Below, in pieces: positions 47,999 through 59,239 of a stretch of 64,000 nt of DNA. This DNA is from Amia ocellicauda. Its lineage: Eukaryota > Chordata > Actinopteri > Amiiformes > Amiidae. Positions within the stretch are counted from its first letter, which is position 1. Each line of letters starts with the position of its first letter. The stretch lies in NCBI RefSeq assembly GCF_036373705.1, contig NC_089853.1:31217068-31281067 (forward strand), given 5' to 3'. The notes beneath the pieces were generated by a model. It had not been told where the DNA came from. It did no database searches and saw nothing but the letters and a program-made list of their open reading frames with translations. Both the position numbers and the translations under genes were made by a program.

Positions 47999-49562
47999 CA
48001 GTACTGTGCAAAAGTTTTAGGCAGGTGTGAAAAAATGCTTTCAAAAATAGACATGTTAATAGATTATATTTATCAATTAACTAAATGCAAAGTGAGTGAA
48101 CAGAAGAAAAATCTACATCAAATCCATATTTGGTGTGACCACCCTTTGCCTTCAAAACAGCATCAGTTCTTCTAGGTACACTTGCACAAAGTCAGGGATT
48201 TTGTAGGCATATAGTCAGGTGTATGATTAAACAATTATACAAAACAGGTGCTAATGATCATCAATTCAATTAAATTGAAACAGAATCATTAACTGAAACA
48301 GAAACAGCTGTGTAGGAGGAATAAAACTGGGTGAGGAACAGCCAAACTCAGCTAACAAGGTGAGGTTGCTGAAGACAGTTTACTGTCAAAAGTCATAAAC
48401 CATGGCAAGACTGAGCACAGCATCAAGACACAAGGTAGTTATACTGCATCAGCAAGGTCTCTCCCAGGCAGACATTTCAAGGCAGACGGGTTTCCAGATG
48501 TGCTGTCCAAGCTCTTCTGAAGAAGCACAAAGAAACGGGCAACGTTGAGGACCATAGACGCAGTGGTCGGCCAAGGAAACTTACTGCAGCAGATGAAAGA
48601 CACATCATGCTTACTTCCCTTCGCAATCGGAAGATGTCCAACAGTGCCATCAGCTCAGAATTGGCAGAAAACAGTGGGACCCTGGTATACCCATCTACTG
48701 TCCGGAGAAGTCTGGTCAGAAGTGGCCTTCATGGAAGACTTGCGGCCAAAAAGCCATACCTCCGACGTGACAACAAGGCCAAGCGGTTCAACTATGCACA
48801 AAAACACAGGAACTGGGGTGCAGAAAAATGGCAGCAGGTGCTCTGTACTGAAGAGTCAAAATTTGTAATATTTGGCTGTAGGAGAAGGCAGTTTGTTCGC
48901 TGAAGGGCTGGAGAGCGGTACACAAATGAGTGTCTGTAGACAACAGTGAAGCACGGTGGAGGTTCCTTGCAAGTTTGGGGCTGCATTTCTGCAAATGGAG
49001 TTGGGGATTTGGTCAGAATTAATGGTCTCCTCAATGTTGAGAAGTACAGGCAGATACTTATCCATCATGCAATACCATCAGAGAGGCATCTGATTGGCCC
49101 CAAATGTATTCTGCAGCACGAGGACCCCAAACATACAGCAACAGTCATTAAGAAGTATCTTCAGCGTAAAGAAGAACAAAGAGTCCTGGAAGTGATGGTA
49201 TGGCCCCCACAGAGCCCTGATCTCAACATCATTGAGTCTGTCTGGGATTACATGAAGAGAGAGAAGCAACTGAGGCTGCCTAAATCTTGGAGAACTAACC
49301 ACAGTTCTTCTGTGGATGTTTGGGCCAACCTACCTGCTGAGTTCCTTCACAAACTGTGTGCAAGTGAACCTAGAAGAATTGATGCTGTTTTGAAGTCAAA
49401 GGGTGGTCACACCAAATATGGATTTGATGTAGATTTTTCTTCTGTTCACTCACTTTGCATTTAGTTAATTGATAAATATAATCAATTAACATGTCTATTT
49501 TTGAAAGCATTCTTACTTTATAGCATTTTTTCACACCTGCCCAAAACTTTTGCACAGCACTG
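47999..49562 (+). mobile_element. Tc1-type DNA transposon (third family)
   Basis: 1564 bp between TA at 47997-47998 and TA at 49563-49564. The left end CAGTACTGTGCAAAAGTTTT and the right end AAAACTTTTGCACAGCACTG form inverted repeats, with longer matching arms of about 150 bases inside. It carries a damaged transposase and is older than copies A and B, judging from its mutations. Confidence 0.95.
48402..49464 (+). pseudogene. Tc1 transposase pseudogene (third family)
   Basis: The frame begins MARLSTASRHKVV at 48402. Near 48478-48495 bases are missing relative to the family, causing a frameshift. At 48901-48903 a TGA interrupts RRQFVR-stop-RAGERY, where CGA is expected. The last part (48946-49464) still shows MKHGGGSLQVWG and MVWPPQSPDLNIIESVW. 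The end codon has been lost (TATGGA), so the frame runs on 17 codons into the terminal repeat. Confidence 0.9.
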
Positions 49563-49714
49563 TATTTGTTACTAGGGAGTACTTAGGAGGAATGTCTTAA
49601 CTTAACGTGAATTACTGTTATGTAGGCTAGGTTTTTGTTTTTTATAGGGGGGATAGTGGAATTTTTAAATGAAAAGGGTGTTGTTTAAGTTTAAATCACA
49701 TTTACTCGCAGAAT

Positions 49715-49747
<33 letters not shown>

Positions 49748-49800
49748 AGTTTAATTTTCAGATGCCTTTAGACAGGGCAACTCATATGGTGTAAGAAAAC
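49715..49800. repeat. (ATT)n microsatellite with L2-like tail
   Basis: About nine ATT units at 49719-49746, followed by 'ttttcagatgcctttagaca', 'gggcaact', a diverged version of the L2/V-SINE 3' tail. A small retroposon remnant is likely. Confidence 0.45.
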
Positions 49801-50870
49801 AGCCTTGTTCTGTGTCCTTATTAGTTATTTACTTGCTTTTAAACTGCCCTGCTATATGTGTTGACATACACCAGTATGATATGTTGCATCATGAGCAGTG
49901 CAACTGCCTGTTCTTTATTTTTTGGATTTAATCAATGCTCTTAGTCTCAAGATGATGTCAAAAGGTGGTTCACTGTGAAGTATAGATAGGTGATATAGAT
50001 GATGTACAAGAAAAGGAGCTCTTTTATAAGAAGCAAGTCAATTCTGAAGCTGTTTTAACAAAGTCTAAATGTGTCAGTAGGTCCTAAGGAGATAACTAAT
50101 AACTAATATAGTGGTAACTCAGGTCTCTGGCTTGGTTTAACCTTGGACTTAATGCCACCTAAATCTGCATGTTTTTTACACTATTTGTATGAAGCTGTGA
50201 TATGTCCTTGAAAAGCTGGAAACTAGACTGTATGAGACCCAATGAAATAATATCCTTTAAATGTTCACTAATTACTGTATTAACAGATTGAGATATTTGT
50301 TTGAATATTGATTTGATTTAATGTGCTGACTCCTACACTATTAGCACTTCTACTGTAGGTTGGAGCAGGAAAATTAAAAAAATAGGATGGTACTCATCAT
50401 TGGTGCTGAACATGCTTATCTAAGTACAGGATGGGTGCTATATTTCTAAGGTTATAGGTTCAAATATTAGATGACTGGCTGTGATTCTCTGGCTCTTTAG
50501 CTCTGTTCTTCGCACAGTGGATGGCAGTGTAGAATTAAACTGAATGCCCTGGCAGTTTGTTTTAGAGGGAGCTTGTAAGTGGTCTTCATCCATCTAGTGC
50601 TGGGATGAAGGTTGTAATGATGATGTGAGATTAATTTAAAAAATCCTAATTGAGTTGTAAAGTAGTTGGTACATTCACAGTAAGCCAACAATATAGGTGA
50701 GTTTGATTTGAAGTATTCCACAATCCTCTATTGAATAACAAAATGTTGTAAGTATTAAGCTTTTTTGTTTCCTTTGTAATTTTAAGATATTTTGCACATG
50801 GGAAAAGCCAGAAACAAACCTCTGTTGAAATTATTGCCTGCATGGTTTCTGTGACAGTCTTCCCTGATGT
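49800..50870. other. Unannotated spacer
   Basis: AT-rich with no exon or repeat recognised. Confidence 0.5.
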
Positions 50871-50871
50871 A

Positions 50872-53035
50872 CACTGAGTTGCCACTTTATTAGATACACC
50901 CTCCCTTTCCATGAAAAAGACTGTGCAGTCAGTGACAGCATCACGTGTTCAGACTATGCAATTTAAAGCAGGTTGGCAGTTACCTAGAGATGCTGTGTGT
51001 GTGCAAAATCAGAGGGAGAATGGACAATACAAAAGATTAAAGCAACTTTGAGCACACAACTCATCGTACCTTGTCACGGATAGGTCATCGCCTGCCATAC
51101 CCTATCTGAGGTTGCAGTCGGCTAAGGAGCAAAAACACTGGACAATGGAGGATTGGAAAAAAATCACCTGGTCTGATTGAATCACATTTTCTGCTGTTTC
51201 ACGCTGATAAGAGGACCAGGATATGGCAAAAACTGCAGGAGTCGATGGATTGATACTGCAGGGTATCAAGAATGCAGACTGGTGGTGGCAGTGTGATGGT
51301 GTGGGGTATGTTTTTGTGGCACATATTGAGTCCTGTTGTATTATTATTTATTTTTTGGCAGATGCCCTTATCCGGGCGCAATACAAAGTGCAAAAATACA
51401 GTTCAGTACAAAACATTACAAATTCAGATTTACATAATACAAAGCAATTCAAAGCATAATACATTTTACAAATTCCAATTTACACAAGTGAATACAATAA
51501 ATGAGGTCTTACATCCTGGATAGTAAAAGCTAGGTGCGGACAAGATGTTAGGTCACAGTCAAGGGCTACGGGAACGGGAGCAAAGGGGAAATCAAAATAA
51601 TACAAATACAAGTAACGCAAGAAGCATGTTAAAATGTTGTAAAGTGCTATCCTACAGGAGAGTAAAGGACTAAAATTACAAGTATTGTCTGAAAAGTTGT
51701 GTCTTGAGTAATCACCGGAATGAGGTCAAGGACTCTGCTGTTTTGACTTCAGTGGGAAGGTCGTTCCACCACTTAGGGGCCAGGGATGAGAAGGAGCGGC
51801 TCTGGAGGATGGAGAGTGGAGAGGAGGCAGAGTTAGTCTTCTGCCACTGGAAGACCGCAGCGGTCTGGAGGGGATGTATGGAGAGACGAGGGACGGAAGG
51901 TAGCTTGTTGCCATGTGGTCGAGACAGCGGTAGGTGAGGGTAAATGTCTTGAACTGAATGCGTGCTGTTATCAGGAGCCAGTGGAGTAGCGTGTGCAAAA
52001 GGGGGCAGAGAGAATACCAGACGGGCCGCAGAGTTCTGGATGAGCTGGAGCGGGCGGATAGTAGTTGCAGGTAGGCCGGCCAGGAGGGAGTTGCAGTAGT
52101 CCAGGCGGGAGAGGATCAGTGACTGGACGAGCCGCTGAGTCGAGTAGTTGGTGAGGAAGGGACGGATCTGGCGTATGTCGCTCAGGAAGAATCTGCAAGT
52201 GCGTGTCAGCGTGGTGATATGCTTGGTGTAGGAGAGCACAGGATTGAGGGTCACTCCTAGGTTTTTAGCGGAAGAAGAAGGAGAGAGTGTCGTAGACTCA
52301 ATGGGATTGAAATGGAGATATCAGCAGAAAGTGAGGAAGAGTGGGGGAAAAAAAGAAGAGATCCGATTTGAAGAGATTGAGCTTGAGGTGGTGCGAGTGC
52401 ATCCAGGCGGAAACAGCAGACAAGCAGGAAGAGATGCGAGAGGGGATGAGAGGGTCAGAAGAGGGAAAAGACAGGAAGATGTGGGCATCATCAGCATAGA
52501 AGTGGTAGGAGAAACCATGGGATGCGATGAGGGGGCCCAGGGAACGAGTGTAGAGAGAGAACAGGAGCGGGCCCAGGACGGAGCCTTGGGGTATGCCTTA
52601 GAGGAGAGGTTGGGGGGTGGATGAGGAACCTCGCCATGTAACCTTGTATGAGTGGATCAATGTTTGCCACAGGATATTTGAACATTGTTGGGAATCAAGT
52701 GCATCCCTTCATGGCAGCCGTGTATCCATCTGCGAATGGGTTCTTGCAGCAGGATAATGCCCCATGCCACAAAGCTAGGATTGTCCAGGAATGGTTCTGG
52801 GAACATGACAATGTCTTCAGCTTACTGCAGTGGCCTCTCCAGTTACCAGATGTCATTCTAATAGAGTATCTGTGGGATGAGATGGAATGAGCTGTTGGGA
52901 GTAGAGATCCACCACCAGCCAATTTGCAACAACTATGGGAAGCAATTGAGTCAACATGATGCTTGTGACACCTTGTTGAGTCCATGCCTCTGACTGATGA
53001 ATTGAGGTTGTTCTGAAGGCAAAAGGGGGAGCAAC
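50872..53035 (+). mobile_element. Tc1-type relic (fourth family) split by an L2 LINE
   Basis: Starts after TA with CACTGAGTTGCCACTTTATT, the end of a widespread Tc1 family. The first block (50872-51335) has lost much of the DNA-binding domain and reads to a GGGSVMVWGMF-type motif. The second block (52641-53035) continues with the DDE part: FLQQDNAPCHKARIVQEWF (Asp present) and a damaged ILIEYLWDEME (Glu in the triad position). The right terminus is missing, replaced by an RTE tail at about 53036. A LINE lies between the blocks. Confidence 0.88.
51336..52640 (-). mobile_element. L2-type LINE, 5' truncated, inserted in the Tc1 relic
   Basis: The minus-strand translation (51712-52254) shows the reverse transcriptase C-terminal region typical of L2: LDYCNSLLAGLP, LQLIQNSAARLVF and APKWWNDLPTEVKTAESL. 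The upstream part continues to about 52620 in broken frames. The 3' end at 51336 has a TTATTATTTA tail and the motif 'ttggcagatgcccttatcc', the shared fish L2 tail. It is relatively GC-rich and better preserved than its host, so it is younger. Confidence 0.88.
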
Positions 53036-53091
53036 TCATTATCATCATCATCTGCCTTTGCAATCCACTACTGGATGAGGTCCTCCCCAAA
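52959..53091. repeat. Direct repeat unit 1 (133 bp, Tc1/RTE junction)
   Basis: Spans the junction of the Tc1 relic's 3' end and the RTE tail (ATGCTTGTGACACC to CCTCCCCAAA). It matches 54888-55020 at all but one of 133 positions. Confidence 0.95.
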
Positions 53092-53470
53092 ATGTTTGGA
53101 CTTTTTTCCAATGTAGAGCATGTCTTTGCCAGGTCACACTGGCAAAGCATCACTTGGGATCCATTATATAGCTTCTTTGGTACATCTTTGGTCTGTTCTT
53201 CTTGCAATGTGTACGGCCCATTGGCATTTTAACATTGTCACTCTTTCAATGTTAAACACTTTTTTTGATTCTCTGATTAATTTCTTTATTTTTCTGTCTC
53301 TTCTTGTTATTCCAAGCATTCATCTTTCCATGCTTCTTTGTGTTGTTTGCAGTTTCTGTATAATTTTTGCATTTAGTCACCGTTCTGAGCCACAGGTGAG
53401 CACTGGTAGTATGCACTGATAAACTGTGCTGAGGAGCCTTTCGCCTTTTCAGATTTGAATGTTTTTAAGT
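53036..53470 (-). mobile_element. RTE-type LINE relic
   Basis: Antisense. The 3' tail is a TGATGATGATGA microsatellite at 53036-53051, typical of RTE elements, preceded by 'catccagtagtggattgcaa'. It shares wording ('tccaagcattcatctttccatg', 'tgagccac..gtgagcactggtagta') with the better readable relic at 58 kb. Only the last roughly 430 bases remain. Confidence 0.7.
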
Positions 53471-54298
53471 GGTCTGGGGCAATCAAAGATGCAGCAGAAA
53501 GACAGAGACTGAAAAATAGACGCTCTAGTAGTCGCTCTCAGTGGTGAAGCAGACATATATGCATTAATGTAATGTACAATTAATGTCAGGGTGAATTTTT
53601 AAATTGGTAGATAAACTCGTAGGACAAAGCCTGCAAGCTTCTCCAGATTGTTTAATCCCTTGTTTAGTATCTTTAAAAATCGGTAAGTGCAGTTCTGAAT
53701 ATCATTGTTACCACACCACATTGCATGGTAAAGCCTACACCAGTAATTTGAGATAATGTATTGAACCACACTAGCTACAAACATAAGAGTTTTTTTGTGG
53801 TCATTGGTCTTAACAAATAAGTGCAATCATCATGTACAAACATGTATAAATAATATATTTGTATGACTTGGCATAGTATGAATATATTTAGTGGATCATA
53901 GTTTATTTAATTTTTATTTCAAATTTAATGTTTTTTAAAAATTAATGAAAATTAAAACTGATATATGCGAGATATGTATTTGGACACTGTTCTCGGTTAT
54001 AATGTTAATTTTATCATAGTATTCATTTAATCCAAAGCTTCAGTTATTGTTTGGACAATGTAATTATTTTGCTCATCTACAATTGTCGAGATCGGCAACG
54101 ATGGGGATTTGAATTGTTTTCCTAAATTAATTTCTAAACAAAGAGCCCCTAGACATGCTTTCCAAATGGATTCATTTTCTGAATTACAGTTTGATGGACA
54201 TACCTTAAGAAGGAAATTGTGATAGTGACCGAGTAAAGGTGAGTTTAATGATAAGGCTTGAGAGAAATTGCTGGTTCTGTGTGGGCTCTTCTTTACAG
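53470..54298. other. Unannotated spacer
   Basis: AT-rich. No repeat or gene recognised. Confidence 0.5.
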
Positions 54299-54396
54299 GA
54301 ACTGGAATACTTTACAGATGACGATGACAAAAATTTTACAGATTGTGCTGAGTCAGGCAGCAGCCACTGTGCCATGATCATATTTCATTTGCCAGA
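54299..54396 (+). other. Candidate exon of an unidentified gene
   Basis: 98 bases between a strong acceptor (pyrimidine-rich, CTTCTTTACAG) and a consensus donor (CCAGA|GTAAGT). One frame is open throughout and reads ELEYFTDDDDKNFTDCAESG and on to FHLPE. I do not recognise the peptide. It is not in frame with the ATG in the 37.87-kb first exon. It may be an internal exon of the plus-strand gene suggested by the CpG promoter, or chance. Confidence 0.3.
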
Positions 54397-54887
54397 GTAA
54401 GTCAGGGCTTTTAGACTATACTCGCAGCCCATAGGAAACTGTAAAATGAAAATTGAATGAGGTCAGGACCAGGAGCTCCTTAATGATTTTTGAGGCCAGT
54501 GAAAGCATAGTACAGTCTAATTCGTGGTACTTGCAGCAGTCTTTAACACGGCAATCAGAATGAGAGGAGTTCTTGTCTAATTTAAGGCTGTCTGCTGTAA
54601 TTCTGGCTCAAAGAATACTGGTAGATTCATAATAGAAATTGTTCTGTGAGTGTGTTGACTGCTAGAAAGTGTTTTGATGAAATCTGTCTGAATGTATTTG
54701 ATATCGTTTTAAATTATTATGATTGCTTCATAGAATCACATTAATGGGAGTGTCTGATAGCATTAGGTTACATGATGTAGGGCCTTGTTGTGCGGACTTT
54801 CTTCCTGAAAGTGAGCTAGCTTCCAGTGCTGCAGCTGAGCTGAACATAATAAAACCCACAGGTTTCTTTGAGAATTAGCCTGCACTT

Positions 54888-55020
54888 ATGCTTGTGACAC
54901 CTTGTTGAGTCCATGCCTCTGACTGACGAATTGAGGTTGTTCTGAAGGCAAAAGGGGGAGCAACTCATTATCATCATCATCTGCCTTTGCAATCCACTAC
55001 TGGATGAGGTCCTCCCCAAA
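54888..55020. repeat. Direct repeat unit 2 (133 bp)
   Basis: A 132/133 match to 52959-53091, 1929 bp downstream in the same orientation. The flanks differ immediately outside. Confidence 0.95.
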
Positions 55021-55626
55021 TTGGTAATTAGCTCAGTTTGGGCATCTTTAATTAAAATTGCCCAAAATGGCAATTAACATAAAAATAAAATAATCTTAGG
55101 TAAAAGTATTGAGGCCTTATCCCAGGATTGTCTGCACACTTTTAAAAAGCACTTCACAGCACTTCAGTCAATCACTCTCAAAGGCAGCCAAGTGCTAGAC
55201 TGAAATGAAGAAAATGGGTTTTCTCTGCCTGATTGGAAGATTCAAGTGCATCTGCCTCTTGATAAGAGAGCAGTTAGTTTCGCAGAACGGAGGACACTGC
55301 AGGTTGGTGTGGTTTGCTCGAAAGATGGGTTTTGATGTGAGGGAGCAATAGCAGACAGGCTTCATCAACTGAGTGGCTACAGGCAAAGCCCCTGGCCATT
55401 GGATCAAGGAATAACAGTGGATATGAAGCATTAGCAGATGATGTTTTAGAGTGTTTTCAAACTCACAATTCGGTTCTTCAAATTGAAGTCAAGCCTCTTG
55501 AGAAGCTTTACCATACTCTCCAGACTTAGGTATGGTCAGGGTTCCACCCTTCCTAAGAATTTTCACAATTGAAGCTGAGAGAGGCCATTACACAAGTTGA
55601 AATTGTACAGCTCTGAAATATTTGTA
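55020..55626. other. Unannotated spacer
   Basis: No gene or repeat recognised. Confidence 0.5.
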
Positions 55627-56417
55627 CACAACTGGTCAAAAGTTTTAGAACACCTACATTTTTCCAGTTTAATGTCTCAACGTACTCTGAAATTAAAGCA
55701 TAGAACAAATAAACAATTGGAGATAAAAAAGAAATAATGGAATCGTTTTGCTTAACAAAATTTAATTTAAATTTGTGACTCATCAAAGTAGCCACCTTTT
55801 GCAGCTATAACAGCCGAACATGCTTGTGGCATTCTTTCTACAATGGAAATCAAATATTGTTCGGAAAGTTCTTCCCAACACTGTTGCAGAAGTTCCCACA
55901 AATGTGTTGCACTTGTAGGTTGATTTGCTTTCACCCTATTATCCAGTTCATCTCAAACCAGCTCGATGGGGTTTAAGTCTGGAGACTGTGTCGACCATTC
56001 CATGATTTGAAGCCTACCGTCTTGTTCTTTTCTTCTAAGGTAGTTCTGACATAGCCTTGAGGTATGTTTTGGGTCATTATTTTGCTGTAGGATGAACCCC
56101 TGAGGGTTTGTAAGTAATCAACAAAAGTTGGGACACCTGTAGGAATTGTTTGCATCAACTTTCAAGGCTTAATTTACTTCCATTGCTGCAGAACAGCTGT
56201 AAGTTGTTAACCTATTACTTGTTTCAGGAAAAAGGCCTTTTTTATAACTCTAAAATGTACATTATTTTTCAGTTTTTGGTAACCTCAACTTTATTTTAAC
56301 CTCTCTCAGTTTACCGCTTACCTATGTACCATTTCAGGTTATTCACTGGACTTGAACTGCTTAAATTTCAAAGAAACTGGAAAAATAGGGGTGTTCTAAA
56401 AGTTGTGACCGGTAGTG
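55627..56417 (-). mobile_element. Deleted Tc1-type element (fifth family)
   Basis: Flanked by TA (55625-55626 and 56418-56419). The left end CACAACTGGTCAAAAGTTTT and the right end CTAAAAGTTGTGACCGGTAGTG form the imperfect termini of a known fish Tc1 family. Only the C-terminal third of the transposase remains on the minus strand: an ILQQNNDPKHTSRLCQNYLR-like stretch, then [13 protein letters not shown] followed by a stop. The second catalytic Asp is changed to Asn, and about 800 bases of the expected 1.6 kb are missing. Confidence 0.88.
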
Positions 56418-56419
56418 TA

Positions 56420-58035
56420 TACGTATGTGTGTGTTTGTTTGTTTATTATTTTGTTAATTATGATTACTTTTCCAATATATAGATTTATATTTTAAACTTA
56501 TATAGATATAGTTGTTAAGTTGTGCATGTAATTAAAGATTTGATTGGATATTTTCTTAGACAAAAAGTAAAACCGACAGATCAGTTAAAAAAATCTTAAG
56601 AACTGGATCTGTTATTTTTTTCTTTTTACTTTTTTAAGTATTTAACTTTTTAGGATATTAAGAAATATGTCACTGAAGATGTGGTCTTATTTAGAATTGG
56701 CAAAGCAGAGCTAATGAAAGAGGCTAAATTCCCTGTAATCTCTGATAATTTGCTCTTCAACATTAGTTTCACTTATCTTTCCCTCTTACAATTTGAAAAT
56801 AAATAAATATCCTGTTCCCAAAATCTGATTTAGGAAGTCTGCTTAGAATGACTTACCCTTTAGTGAAATTTGCACAAGCTATTTTTCCAGTCTGTTTAGA
56901 CAACTGCTTATGCTTAAGACTTAAGAGATCTTTTAAGGTTTCAAATGCACAATTAATATAAGATTCATATGCTTGATGGTGACACTATAATAATGAGGTA
57001 TAAAAAGTAACTTAACTATTAACATGAAGGTGTTGACAATAAATATTTGAACACTCGAATAGTCTTTAATTTAATTTCCACCTGTTTTTCCATATTTTGC
57101 TCTGCAGGCACAGATTTAGACCAGTTCATATAAATTCACATGAACCAGTCCAGAAAAAAAAAGAAAAAAAATCAGACAATCAGAATGTTTTTAATAATTT
57201 GTTAAAATTTTAAGAGATTATTTGAACGACTTGTTTCATATGTCCTGAATGTTGATAGCAGGGGACCTTTTCTGTAACTGGAAGTTTTCATTTAATATTC
57301 AGTCATCCTACACGTTTGCTTCCACTCCAGCTCTAGTCCTAAGTTTGTGACTCATGACAAAACAAAACAACAATAACAGTTTTGCTGACATGTGAATCAT
57401 AGTGCACAGATCGGGAAGACACTGAACAGCCCTAAATAAGGAGTGCAAGTCTTGTCTTTGAATTAAATTAAAATTTGTAAAGGAAGGAGGCACTAGTCTG
57501 GGTGCAAGTGCTTATGCCATCCTTGGGTTGTTATGACTATAAACCATGTGTGAAATGTCGGGACCCTTGTCCCATAACTGTCAATGCCGTACCTTTGTGA
57601 TGGTTTCATTCCTGTTGTTCAGTGATTTCTACCACATTTTGTTTAAGCTTAAGTCTTTGTGTCATCATTCTGTGTAACTCAAGTCTATGTACTTTCCATT
57701 TTGGCTAGGTGCCATTAACGGGGCAGTTGCTGAAAGGTTTTGCAATAAAATCTACAGACTACGTGGATTTCCTTTTGAAGGCTGGAATGGAATCTTTCCC
57801 AGCTTGCCTACTGACTCCATGCTTAGATAGAACCCACTATATTATTAAGTTTTATGTGTATCAATAGACCTTAATATTAAAGTACCACCATAAAATCTTG
57901 CCCAGCCAGAGGCAAGACTGTTTGCTTTTCTATGGCTAGAGACTTATACTACTTTCTTTTAGGATTGTTAAGATTTCATATAAGTGTTATTTTATTTTAC
58001 TCATTCTCTCTCTCTCTCTCCTTACTTATCTATAT
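56420..58035. other. Unannotated spacer
   Basis: AT-rich, with an (AC/TG)-rich start and a TC run near 58005-58022. No exon recognised. Confidence 0.5.
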
Positions 58036-58039
58036 CAGT

Positions 58040-58740
58040 CTATCTCAATCTACTGCTGGATGAAGGCCTCCCCAAGATGTTTCCACTTGCTTTAGGTTGC
58101 CTTTTCCATGTCACACCTGCAAACTTAATCTTCCTATATTTTAATCCTTTTCAATTAAACTATTTTAGTTTGTTCTCAAATGTATTCATTTATTTTTCCA
58201 TTTCTTGATATTCCAAGCATACATCTTTCCATGTTTCTTTGTGTTATCCACACTTTCTGTAACACTTTTGTGTTTAGTGACTTGGAGCCATAAGTGAGTA
58301 TTGGTAGTAGGCATTGATCAAATACTTTACTCTTCAGGCATATGGGTAGATTTCCTTTTAACAGCATGTTGTTTCTTCCAAATGAAATCCATCCCATTTT
58401 TTCATTTTTTGATTTCTTCCATAATATCTCCATCTGTGCTGATTTGTTGTCCAAGGTAGACATCACATTTTTTCAACTTTTGACTTCTTCAAGTATCTGA
58501 TCTATTTCAATTCTTAAATATAACAATTTTTAAACATGACTTTGGTTTTACTCAAGTTCATTTTTAGTAAATTTTTCTTGCTTGCATCTGAGAGTTCTTG
58601 AATTTCTATCCAAAGGATTCTCTCTGTTTTTGGATACCATTGTGTGAAGCACAGCTACAGCTTCATTTTCAATGTGTAGAAGTGCTAGTATCCACACAGT
58701 TCCAATACAAGTCTCCTCTTTTTCTTCTTCTCTTCTGTAT
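58040..58740 (-). mobile_element. RTE-type LINE relic with reverse transcriptase remnant
   Basis: The minus-strand frame 58176-58466 reads MSTLDNKSAQMEI, then LPICLKSKVFDQCLLPILTY and MERCMLGISRNGKINEY, the C-terminal wording of RTE/BovB-like reverse transcriptases ('VFDQCVLPTLTYGAE' and 'AMERSMLGISLRD'). The 3' end is at about 58040 ('ctactgctggatgaaggcctc'), and weak similarity extends to about 58740. It is frameshifted and truncated. Confidence 0.8.
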
Positions 58741-58744
58741 TCTG

Positions 58745-59235
58745 TCAGTGTGGTGAGAAGGGGAGTTAGCCCCTGAGCTGGTTCACGGAGATGTCATTTG
58801 TGGGGGTGTCCTCTCTCTGCCTCCTTTGTCTCATGTCTGTCCCTACCTGTGCACAAAGAAACCTTGAACTGCACCACGTCTCTATGCCAAGGTCACAACT
58901 GGCTAGGAAGTGTTCTTGTGTGATGGGTACAAAACAGCCCATAAGCTGCCTGTGATGTGTGTAGAATATTCCCTTGCTGTGTTGAATTAAATCTTGACCA
59001 CCTTCTCCAAATTGCATTTGCAACTTATTAGGCACCTCCAGCTGCCCCCCAAATAAGTCTCATGGTGATTTCGGACTTGGCTCTGTGCTTCTACTGATAA
59101 TTTGACTCGGGGTCCATTTGTGGAGTCTTGTCTCTCTTTTGTTGTCATTTGAAAAGAATAAATGTTTTGACTAAATCCCAAGGTTTCTTTGGATTGGGGT
59201 CTGAATTTGCATCAAGGCACAGCTTGGCAGGAAGC
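58745..59235. repeat. Possible solo LTR or unknown repeat
   Basis: A GC-richer block in AT-rich DNA with an internal AATAAA (about 59157) followed by 'tcccaaggtttctttggatt'. The layout suggests a plus-strand LTR, but terminal TG..CA and a target duplication could not be placed. Confidence 0.25.
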
Positions 59236-59239
59236 TGGA

